Positions 13,493 to 19,524 of a stretch of 24,617 bases of DNA are shown here, piece after piece. Position 1 is the stretch's first letter; every line of letters starts with the position of its first letter. The stretch lies in the IMG/VR virus record IMGVR_UViG_3300036785_000357, positions 1 through 24,617 of that record, one strand, 5' to 3'. A program made the position numbers and the translations under genes. The notes beneath the pieces are model-generated. The model worked only from the letters and a program-made list of their open reading frames with translations. It did no database searches and was not told the DNA's origin. Source of the stretch: a virus.

Positions 13493-13696
13493 TCAGTGCG
13501 CAGTGTCGCGCAGCCAGCGATCGGGATCGAACCGGGCCGCATACCGGCACTGCCACCGCAGCGGGCCGTAGTGCTCGCGCAGCGCGACGACCTGCACCAC
13601 GGCCGCAGCCTCGCAGCGCTCATAGCTCTGATACTGTCCGGCCTCGAACGGCGGCGCGAGCAAACCCCACATCACCAGGTACCACACAAACATCAT
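13493..13696 (-). CDS. Small membrane or secreted protein ending the early operon
   Basis: 67 residues from the ATG at 13696, which overlaps the GcrA stop as ATGA. MMFVWYLVMWGLLAPPFEAG reads as a hydrophobic signal or anchor, and a soluble part with two cysteines follows (YERCEAAAVVQVVALREHYG, then WQCRYAARFDPDRW). The pattern of hydrophobic start, YxxxxxCEAAA and a later Cys is common among short exported phage and rhizobial proteins of unknown function. The two Cys could form a disulphide outside the cytoplasm. Confidence 0.6.
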   Translation of the reverse strand: MMFVWYLVMWGLLAPPFEAGQYQSYERCEAAAVVQVVALREHYGPLRWQCRYAARFDPDRWLRDTAH

Positions 13697-14202
13697 CGCA
13701 CCCGGCTGATGATGTGATACCGCAGATGGTGATACTCGCAATAGCTCGATCCCTCACACCGGTGCCTTCCGCAATAGCGCGCCAGTTCGTGACCATCCCG
13801 ATCCCGGCCAACGATCGCACGGCAATGGTGATTGCGCAGCGCGATCAGACGCACTGAGCGCTTTGGTGGAAGATCCACATCTGGCGGCACTGGTTTCATC
13901 CTGGTTTCCCCCTCCAGCTTTCTGGCGGCTCTCCTGGCTTCTCTCGCCTCATATTCGCGCTCAGCACGCCGAGCCCGGCGCGCCAGGTATCTGGCTTCCT
14001 GCTCCTCCTTCGAGGCCGCACTGCGTTCCCTGGCCTCGGCCAGGATCGCCTGCGAAACCGAGAGCCCGAGCCGATAGGCGCGCCCGATCACCGCCTGGCG
14101 CGATTTGCCAACGAGCGTGCCGAGCGCATGCGTCGAAAGCGCCGTACGGTAGTGCCTGCGCAGGAGGTCGTCCTGCTCCTGCGTCCATATCACGGGCGAC
14201 AT
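13693..14202 (-). CDS. gcrA-like: GcrA-family transcriptional regulator
   Basis: 169 residues. GcrA is an alphaproteobacterial sigma-70 co-factor that activates promoters carrying CcrM-methylated GANTC sites. The N-terminal DNA-binding part has WTQEQDDLLRRHY and SRQAVIGRAYRLGL (residues 34-47), matching 'TRNAVIGKvHRLGL' of the family. The C-terminal RNA-polymerase-contact domain shows HHCRAIVG (C126), ARYCGR (C143), C148 and SSYCEYHH (C154, H157). The two are joined by a long Arg/Glu/Ala-rich helix (residues about 55-98) in place of the Pro-rich linker of Caulobacter GcrA. The start overlaps the HNH stop as TGATG. The phage may use it to redirect host cell-cycle transcription or its own promoters. 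None of promoters A, B or C contains GANTC. Confidence 0.8.
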   Translation of the reverse strand: MSPVIWTQEQDDLLRRHYRTALSTHALGTLVGKSRQAVIGRAYRLGLSVSQAILAEARERSAASKEEQEARYLARRARRAEREYEAREARRAARKLEGETRMKPVPPDVDLPPKRSVRLIALRNHHCRAIVGRDRDGHELARYCGRHRCEGSSYCEYHHLRYHIISRVR

Positions 14203-14564
14203 CAGTCCCGCTCCCTTGGCTTGCGCACGATGGTCCCGTCAAAGCGCCGCCACGCCAGGATCGAGCGCTTCTTCTTATGGCCAAACACGTGCTTGATCCG
14301 CTTGCGTGCCGCACGCGCCCTGACATTCGCCTCCTCGCCGGTCTTGGCGGTGTGGCACCAGCGATGCACTGGATGCAGGTTGCCCTCGTAATGCCCACCC
14401 CCATCGGCCAGCGCCACGATATGATCGATCTCACAGTCGCCGGCCAGGATCGGAATATGACACAGCCCGCACACCCCACCGGCACGAACAAAGATCCGCA
14501 GCCGCACACGATCAGGAATAGGCGCGTTGTCGCTGCGGCCGATCCAGGGCGGGACTGTTCTCAT
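14202..14564 (-). CDS. HNH endonuclease
   Basis: 120 residues. Zinc-binding and catalytic residues follow the HNH pattern: VCGLCHIPI (C32, C35), CEIDHIVALADGGGH (D47-H48), the EGNLHPVHRWCHTAK segment (N62, C70, H71). A basic C-terminus (HVFGHKKKRSILAWRRFDG) follows and probably contacts DNA. Such nucleases act in packaging or recombination, or as mobile homing enzymes. Here it lies inside the operon and overlaps both neighbours, so it behaves as a resident gene. ATGA overlap at the start. Confidence 0.88.
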   Translation of the reverse strand: MRTVPPWIGRSDNAPIPDRVRLRIFVRAGGVCGLCHIPILAGDCEIDHIVALADGGGHYEGNLHPVHRWCHTAKTGEEANVRARAARKRIKHVFGHKKKRSILAWRRFDGTIVRKPRERD

Positions 14565-15058
14565 TCAGCGTCCGTTGAGTTGGCTGGCTTCCCGGTCTCT
14601 GACGGCTTGCGCGACAGCATCCTGGCGATCTTCTTCGTATCCTCATCAGTCACATTGCTATGGACCGAGGGCTCCTGCATTGCCATGCCGGATCTTGCCA
14701 GCCGCTCCTTGGCGGCACGCAGCGAATTCTTTGCCTGATTGGCCATACCCACCGCGGCATTGGTTGTCTGCTCCGCAGCAGATGCCGCCGTCGAGGCAAT
14801 GACCTCAAGCTGGACCTGCATTTCGTTTGCGACCGCCATCCATTCGTCGCGGGTGCGGGTGATCCGGTGGAGCTCCTGCTCCAGCACTCTGATGCGCTGC
14901 TCGAAGGCGGTAATCTCCCGATCGGCATTGGCAAGCGCCTCGCGCATCTGCTGCACCTCGGGCGCGCTGTCCACGAGCCCATTCAAGAAACCCTGCACGT
15001 CCACCGTGGCGGGTTTGCGCGAGAATAATTTCGACGGTCTGTTCTGCTGGTCAGTCAT
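14561..15058 (-). CDS. Coiled-coil protein of the recombination operon
   Basis: 165 residues. Residues 38-78 form a coiled coil (MREALANADREITAFEQRIR, then LEQELHRITRTRDEWMAVAN). An Ala-rich helix follows (IASTAASAAEQTTNAAVGMA), and the ends are disordered. Phages often place such proteins beside recombination genes; no enzymatic motif is seen. The ATGA overlap with the DUF1367-like gene indicates coupled translation. Confidence 0.65.
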   Translation of the reverse strand: MTDQQNRPSKLFSRKPATVDVQGFLNGLVDSAPEVQQMREALANADREITAFEQRIRVLEQELHRITRTRDEWMAVANEMQVQLEVIASTAASAAEQTTNAAVGMANQAKNSLRAAKERLARSGMAMQEPSVHSNVTDEDTKKIARMLSRKPSETGKPANSTDAE

Positions 15059-15513
15059 GCTGGCTCCTTTTCAATGCTGCCTTGCTCCTCGTTGACCTCA
15101 CGCATCAAATCATCCGGATCGATGCCGGTGTGCACCGCGATCGCCTCCTTGCAGCGGTCGACCAGGGCACGAAAGGCATCCTCGTCCATGCGGCCCCAAG
15201 CTATGCTCTTCGGCACCCGGCGTATTCTGCCATCCATCTCGCGCGCGATCTTGTAGTGCCCGATGTCGAGAAACAGTGCCTCGCGCAGCTCGTCCTCATC
15301 GCCCCAGCGATCGGTGCCGCGCACGACCTTGCGCAGCATGGCGAAGAACCAACGGTGAAATTTCGGATTACGCACGCGCCGGCCAGTGATCAGGATCTCG
15401 CGATTGACCGGCAGGCTTTCGAGCCACTCCTGCGCATGAATGTCGACCGGCAGGAGCACCTGCCGACCGTTGATCAGCGCTCGGATGAAGCATTTGCCGT
15501 CGAGGTCAGGCAT
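15055..15513 (-). CDS. DUF1367-like phage protein
   Basis: 152 residues. RNPKFHRWFFAMLRKVV (residues about 48-64) and GRIRRVPKSIAWGRMDEDAF (about 95-115) match the family pattern 'RN..fH++FFALL' and 'h..KSiSFakMde.eF'. Members occur in replication/recombination blocks of temperate phages and have no established biochemical activity. The start overlaps the preceding gene by 8 nt. Confidence 0.6.
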   Translation of the reverse strand: MPDLDGKCFIRALINGRQVLLPVDIHAQEWLESLPVNREILITGRRVRNPKFHRWFFAMLRKVVRGTDRWGDEDELREALFLDIGHYKIAREMDGRIRRVPKSIAWGRMDEDAFRALVDRCKEAIAVHTGIDPDDLMREVNEEQGSIEKEPA

Positions 15514-16120
15514 TGGCTGTCATCGACCGTGGACGCCCACGACTTGCCCGTATGATCCCGCGCCCCTTGCAATAGGGACAGGTCTTGAACGCATGCTCGA
15601 CATTGTCGGAAACCTGCCCGGAATGTACATTATCCTGGACAGATTTGGCATGACGCTGTGCGGTCGAGCGGGCAATGCCTGCCTGGCGTGCAGCCTCGGC
15701 AACCCCGCCCTTGCGGCCGCGACCGCCCTTTGCTTTCGACACCTCACCAGCCGCCGTCGCCCGCGCGCGCCGCAGTTCCTTCAGCTTGCGGCGAAGTTCG
15801 GCATGCTGCTGGCGCGTTAATATTTTATGCTCGTTGTCATCAGATAATTCGGCAATCTGATAATCAATCGGCAGGCCGCCGACGATGGTCGCCTGGATAT
15901 AATCCCAACCCAGCTCACGCGCGGCCCGCAAGCGGGTGGCACCGCAGATGACCTTGAAACTGTCGCTCGTCACCTGACGCACCAGGATGGGATAGTGCTG
16001 GTCATCATCCTTCAGGCTGCGCGCAAGCTGCGTCACCCGTTTGGCAGTCGGCGGAAAGGCGCGCTCGCCAACGTCGATGGACTGCACCAACAATTTAGTC
16101 GTTCTGAAATATTTGAGCAT
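15506..16120 (-). CDS. ParB-like protein with HTH and Cys motif (second of a pair)
   Basis: 204 residues. The N-terminal ParB-like domain carries ICGATRLRAARELGWDYI (residues 58-75), the counterpart of the 'GeRRlrAa' box. Residues about 138-158 (GVAEAARQAGIARSTAQRHA) read as a helix-turn-helix. The C-terminus has a single CPYCKGRG, half of a DnaJ-type zinc motif, so zinc binding would need a partner. ParB-fold proteins bind or cleave DNA and many bind CTP. The start overlaps the preceding stop as TAATG. Confidence 0.75.
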   Translation of the reverse strand: MLKYFRTTKLLVQSIDVGERAFPPTAKRVTQLARSLKDDDQHYPILVRQVTSDSFKVICGATRLRAARELGWDYIQATIVGGLPIDYQIAELSDDNEHKILTRQQHAELRRKLKELRRARATAAGEVSKAKGGRGRKGGVAEAARQAGIARSTAQRHAKSVQDNVHSGQVSDNVEHAFKTCPYCKGRGIIRASRGRPRSMTANA

Positions 16121-16935
16121 TATTCAAGCCCCTTGATCTTGAGCAGATTGATGATGGCCTGAGCATAGATTTTTGCCGTGCCGCTGGATCCTCGCGTCGG
16201 CAGCAACGCGGAAATGGCTGCTTCCAATGCCAGCAGGCCGTGCCTTTTCAGCCGGACGATGTATCTCTTGCTGCTGAGTGTCTCCTCCTTCTTGGTCAGC
16301 ATGATCTCGACCATCACCAGCCCCTTGAACACACGCGCGCTCAAGTGGCGGCCGCTGCCGAGCTCGACGAACACCGGAAACAGCCGCAAGGTCGCGGTTC
16401 GCTGACGCTTGGCCAGCTTGCGGCGGATCTCGGCCAGGCTGTCAAATTGTACGCCAGCGGCAAGCAATCGATCGAGGTAGTCCTGTGCTTCGAGCGCATT
16501 GTCACGCCCCTCGAACAACTCCGACTTGTGCAACTCATGGACACGTAGCTTGTCGCGGTGCTGATTGATCAGGCGAAAAGCTTCCGCCTCCTGCTTGGCA
16601 TCATTGACCTCGTACACCATGCAGGGCATCAACCTGATGTCGCCGCGGGTTTTTGCTGCCGCCAGCCGCGTGCCGCCATCGGCGATGACATGTGACCCAT
16701 CCGGACGCAGAATGACGATCAGCGTTCCGCACGCAATCCAGTTCCAGGCTATTGCGATCTCCAGTGCGCGATTGCTTGCTTCGCGATCGCGCTGATAGTC
16801 GTCCCAGGGGACAGTCAGATCCTTGATGCTCAGCTCCATATACGTCCCGCGCAGCATCTGATCGATTGGATTGAAATCGATGGCCGGCTGTTTGCGGCGG
16901 CGCGGCGCAGGCTCACTCGATGGGATCAGGCTCAT
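16120..16935 (-). CDS. ParB-like nuclease-domain protein (first of a pair)
   Basis: 271 residues from the ATG at 16935, chosen for GAGGAGAG just upstream; the open frame further upstream overlaps recT. MELSIKDLTVPWDDYQRD (residues 33-50) and VIADGGTRLAAAKTRGDI (83-100) form the ParB/sulfiredoxin-like core, with DGGTRLAAAK in place of GERR. RLINQHRDKLRVHELHK follows. The C-terminal half (VFVELGSGRHLSARVFKGLV and a helical tail) is not recognised. It could act in DNA binding or nicking beside RecT. Confidence 0.75.
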   Translation of the reverse strand: MSLIPSSEPAPRRRKQPAIDFNPIDQMLRGTYMELSIKDLTVPWDDYQRDREASNRALEIAIAWNWIACGTLIVILRPDGSHVIADGGTRLAAAKTRGDIRLMPCMVYEVNDAKQEAEAFRLINQHRDKLRVHELHKSELFEGRDNALEAQDYLDRLLAAGVQFDSLAEIRRKLAKRQRTATLRLFPVFVELGSGRHLSARVFKGLVMVEIMLTKKEETLSSKRYIVRLKRHGLLALEAAISALLPTRGSSGTAKIYAQAIINLLKIKGLE

Positions 16936-16949
16936 CTGCTCTCTCCTCG

Positions 16950-17681
16950 TTACCTGATGTCCTCGACCGTGGCCGGCCGCTCGCCCTCCTCCTCCCACAC
17001 CACCGCATCCGGAGCAGGAGGAGGTGGCGGCACGACTATTTTTGTCCTCGCGCCATCCCCTCCACTGCCGCCATTTGTGGGAATAAAATCGGCCATCTCC
17101 TCGGCCGATGCCATGCCGCGCAGGACATCCGGAAAGACATCGCGCAAGGCAAATGCGCGCGCCCGCATCTGCAGCATGCGCATGGGATGCGTGATCCAAG
17201 GCGTCGGCTCGCCCTTGTAGGTACGCTTCCCCCACAGGCCGGCAACCTGGGCGTCCTTGCGTGAGAACGCGCGCGCCACACGGTGACCATCACGCACCAC
17301 GATGCACGTTGCCGTCGGGTTCTCGCCGTCGCGATCGGCAATCTTTTCGGTGATCCGCTCCAGCCGGCCGCTCTTGATGACCACGGCGAGGAGGCCGTCG
17401 CCGTACAACGCCGGCCGCCCGTTGATGAGTGCGATGCTCTGCAGTGCCTGCATTGGCGGCAGACCCACCTCGGCACCGGCCATGATCACGCATGCTATCT
17501 TGGCCATGGTGTCGTAGTCGCGCGGCGCCAATCCAGACGCCAGCAACATGGTGGCCATGCGCTGCACCTCTTCGAGCGTGCCCGGCACGATCGCCACCAC
17601 CGTATTGCCACCGGCCAGGGCCGGATATCTGGGTGCATCGGTGCCGCGAGTGTCGGTATCGGTAATGCCGGCTGTGCTCAT
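16950..17681 (-). CDS. recT: RecT-family single-strand annealing protein
   Basis: 243 residues. RecT anneals complementary single strands in phage recombination. The core is easily recognised: AKIACVIMAGAEVGLPPMQA, LQSIALINGRPALYGDGLLA, and MRMLQMRARAFALRDVFPDV. A disordered Pro-rich C-terminus follows (VVPPPPPAPDAVVW). The start overlaps the preceding gene as ATGA. No RecE or other exonuclease is identifiable nearby, although the upstream 297-residue protein is the usual position for a RecT partner. Confidence 0.92.
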   Translation of the reverse strand: MSTAGITDTDTRGTDAPRYPALAGGNTVVAIVPGTLEEVQRMATMLLASGLAPRDYDTMAKIACVIMAGAEVGLPPMQALQSIALINGRPALYGDGLLAVVIKSGRLERITEKIADRDGENPTATCIVVRDGHRVARAFSRKDAQVAGLWGKRTYKGEPTPWITHPMRMLQMRARAFALRDVFPDVLRGMASAEEMADFIPTNGGSGGDGARTKIVVPPPPPAPDAVVWEEEGERPATVEDIR

Positions 17682-18571
17682 ACTGCCTTCTCCTCTGTGA
17701 TGGTCGAGCAGCCAGGGACGCCAACACCTGCCCTGACCGCCCGGTCAGCGAGACGCTGAACCAGCTCGCGAACCTCTGAATTGTTGGCGAAGAACGCCAG
17801 CACCGCCTGGTAGTCGTCAATGTGCGCAGTGATGACCTTGCGCAGGCTTGTCGTGCGTTTGAGCGCACCTGCTCGTATGGGAGGCGGAGCCTCAACCGTC
17901 GCGCCGATCGCCGCAGCCTCGGCTGCCCTGCGCTCGGCCGCGGCCCAGCGCTCCCTCAGAAATGGCGTGACGACCTTGATCCTGATGGCGATCTTGAGAT
18001 CCTCGGCGCGATCACGCAGCTTGAACCACATGCCGTCAATGCGCTTGGCCTCGGCCAGGACCGGAGCTTTTTCCGCCCTGTGCGCGGCGACGACCTTCTG
18101 CTGGATCGCCATGAGCTCGTTGGCAATATCGGAAGCCTGGTCGGCCTCGTCCTGGTTTCGCGCGGAGCCAACACCAAGGATCCGCCTGGCTTCGTGCTCG
18201 ATCGCATCGAGCACCGAGACCACGCTTTCATAACTGCCATCGTCCGGCGGCCTGTTGTGACCGATCAGCACTTCGGCCTCGTTTGGCCAGCGGCCATTCT
18301 TGATCCGGAACAAATAATCCTGGTGCGTGACCGCATGGTCACACACCCATTGCCAGAGCCCCTGGCCATGCCCGAGGCTCTGCAGACGCTCGTTCACTGC
18401 GCACTGGATAGTCGCATACGAGCCGCCTCCAGCCACGCCATTATCCAGCCAGTACGCCACCGCATTGCGTGATTTCGGATGCCTGTAAAATCCAGGTTGC
18501 GGGTCATCCGGATGTGCGGCCGGCTTGTTGCCCTCGCAGGCAGCGCGCCAGTAGGCGTATGGATCGGTCAT
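17678..18571 (-). CDS. RecT-associated phage protein of unknown activity
   Basis: 297 residues. The N-terminal part (NAVAYWLDNGVAGGG, QWVCDHAVTHQDYLFRIKNG) is unrecognised. Residues about 100-215 are a long helical region (IGHNRPPDDGSYESVVSVLD, then ANELMAIQQKVVAAHRAEKA and WFKLRDRAEDLKIAIRIKVV). The C-terminus (HIDDYQAVLAFFANNSEVRE...LADRAVRAGVGVPGC) is a phrase common in phage proteins encoded just before RecT. It probably assists annealing or protects ends (a Gam-like role is possible); no nuclease motif is visible. ATGA overlaps at both ends. Confidence 0.65.
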   Translation of the reverse strand: MTDPYAYWRAACEGNKPAAHPDDPQPGFYRHPKSRNAVAYWLDNGVAGGGSYATIQCAVNERLQSLGHGQGLWQWVCDHAVTHQDYLFRIKNGRWPNEAEVLIGHNRPPDDGSYESVVSVLDAIEHEARRILGVGSARNQDEADQASDIANELMAIQQKVVAAHRAEKAPVLAEAKRIDGMWFKLRDRAEDLKIAIRIKVVTPFLRERWAAAERRAAEAAAIGATVEAPPPIRAGALKRTTSLRKVITAHIDDYQAVLAFFANNSEVRELVQRLADRAVRAGVGVPGCSTITEEKAV

Positions 18572-18726
18572 TGTTTCTGCTCCTCGTCGGGATCCTGTGG
18601 TTGCAGCAACAGCGCGGCGTCATCAGACAGATCCAGCAGCCGCCAGCCGCTCTGCAGCAGTCGCTTGAATTCCTCGGTATTCCGTTTGACGACCTTGACC
18701 AGAACCTTGTCGCCCGGCTTGAGCAT
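18568..18726 (-). CDS. Small KOW-like hypothetical protein
   Basis: 52 residues from the ATG at 18726 (MLKPGDKVLVKVVKRN...), preferred because AAGAGGA lies 8 nt upstream. A GTG at 18750 would add eight residues. LKPGDKVLVKVV resembles a short KOW-type beta segment; the rest is a helix and an acidic tail. No function known. Confidence 0.6.
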   Translation of the reverse strand: MLKPGDKVLVKVVKRNTEEFKRLLQSGWRLLDLSDDAALLLQPQDPDEEQKQ

Positions 18727-18756
18727 CAGGTAATTCCTCTTGACCAGCACTGGCCT

Positions 18757-18942
18757 TCACCCGATGCGGCCGTAGCGACCCGGAATGAGACCGGCGTCGG
18801 TCTCCAGCTGCTCGATTTCCTCGGTGCTGGTGACCTCGTCCACGCCGTCCTCGAAGATCTTGTGGCAGCACGAGCAGTACCACTGCGCGTCGTGATCATT
18901 GTCGGACCCGCAGCCCGAGCACGTCCAAAAGGCGATTGTCAT
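18757..18942 (-). CDS. Small Cys-rich, zinc-ribbon-like protein, first gene of unit C
   Basis: 61 residues. WTCSGCGSDNDHDAQWYCSC places CxxC at residues 8-11 and a Cys cluster with C26 and H27 (CCHKIF), an arrangement that suits one zinc ion. An acidic C-terminal helix follows. It is translated from leader box C (GGAG about 7 nt upstream) and heads the recombination operon. It may be a regulator or an accessory of DNA metabolism; the role is inferred only from the fold hint and position. Confidence 0.7.
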   Translation of the reverse strand: MTIAFWTCSGCGSDNDHDAQWYCSCCHKIFEDGVDEVTSTEEIEQLETDAGLIPGRYGRIG

Positions 18943-18948
18943 TGGTTT

Positions 18949-19000
18949 CTCCGTGGTTGATCGATACCCTCTCCATATGATATGGGAGGACGAGCGTCAA
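18949..19000 (-). promoter_or_regulatory. Promoter/operator/leader C, divergent with the HTH gene
   Basis: Reading leftward: TTGACG (19000-18995), the perfect palindrome CCATA-TCA-TATGG (18985-18973), 12 bp, then TCAACCACGGAG (18960-18949). TTGACG is 9 bp from the palindrome here, against 4 at A and B; TATGGA at 17 bp is a weak -10. On the plus strand TTGATC (18957-18962) with ATATGG 17 bp later (18980-18985) could drive the HTH gene, so one operator would control both directions. Confidence 0.7.
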
Positions 19001-19023
19001 GCAGTATTTCATGGAACCTGAAT

Positions 19024-19269
19024 ATGGCAATGGGCGACCAGCAGGCCAAGCGCCTGAAAGCGTTGAGGAAAATCGACGACATGTTCGAGGCACTGGGCGG
19101 TGTGCACGGACTGATGGAGCTCACCGGCTCCCGTCAGACCGCGGTCACCAATTGGCGCACGGTCTACAGGCGTTGCCCGGCGAAGACCTACCTGCTCCTG
19201 CAGGACGAGCTCAAGCGCCGTGGCTATATCGCGGATCCGCAGCTGTTCGGGATGCTGATGCGGCGCTGA
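19024..19269 (+). CDS. Small HTH protein, Cro/repressor-like
   Basis: 81 residues, the only plus-strand protein gene. The ATG at 19024 (MAMGDQQAKRLKALRKIDDM) was chosen because the earlier in-frame ATG at 18982 lies inside the operator. GGAA lies 7 nt before the start. ALGGVHGLMELTGSRQTAVT followed by NWRTV reads as a helix-turn-helix with the recognition helix at SRQTAVTNW. The C-terminus (AKTYLLLQDELKRRGYIADP) resembles small Cro/YdaS-like phage regulators. It is divergent from the recombination operon across the perfect palindrome, which suggests autoregulation and control of sites A-C. Confidence 0.75.
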   Translation: MAMGDQQAKRLKALRKIDDMFEALGGVHGLMELTGSRQTAVTNWRTVYRRCPAKTYLLLQDELKRRGYIADPQLFGMLMRR

Positions 19270-19284
19270 TCCTGGCGCCGCTTT

Positions 19285-19524
19285 TCATCCTCCTGGCACC
19301 ACGCACTTTGCCAGCAGCGCGGACACTTCCCGCTGATACTCGAATTGCGATTTCAATAGATTGTCCCTGAATTCCGCGGCGCGGATCAGGGCGTAAAAAA
19401 TGAACGCCAGCAGACAGGCGTTGCACACGATCAGCGCGAGCACCGCCGGCTGCGTGCGCATCGCATCAAAGAACGACCGCGCGGTCTGGCCCGCTTCCTC
19501 GACCGGACTGCCAGGGTTCATCAT
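19285..19524 (-). CDS. One-TM protein downstream of lysin, holin or spanin candidate
   Basis: 79 residues from the ATG at 19524 (MMNPGSPVEEAGQTARSFFD). It has AGGAGG 7 nt upstream and overlaps the lysin stop as ATGATGA. Residues about 27-48 (AVLALIVCNACLLAFIFYAL) form one TM segment, followed by a charged helix (EFRDNLLKSQFEYQREVSAL). The strong Shine-Dalgarno and adjacency to a peptidoglycan hydrolase suggest a lysis role. A single TM with a helical tail fits a class III-like holin or an inner-membrane spanin equally. Confidence 0.65.
   Translation of the reverse strand: MMNPGSPVEEAGQTARSFFDAMRTQPAVLALIVCNACLLAFIFYALIRAAEFRDNLLKSQFEYQREVSALLAKCVVPGG

Noticed and set aside
13283-13717. 144-codon plus-strand open frame
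   Set aside because: It crosses the plus-strand terminator-like hairpin and lies antisense to two better-supported minus-strand genes.
16936-17235. 100-codon N-terminal extension of the first ParB-like gene
   Set aside because: It overlaps recT out of frame, is Gly/Arg/Cys-rich, and a strong Shine-Dalgarno precedes the ATG at 16935.
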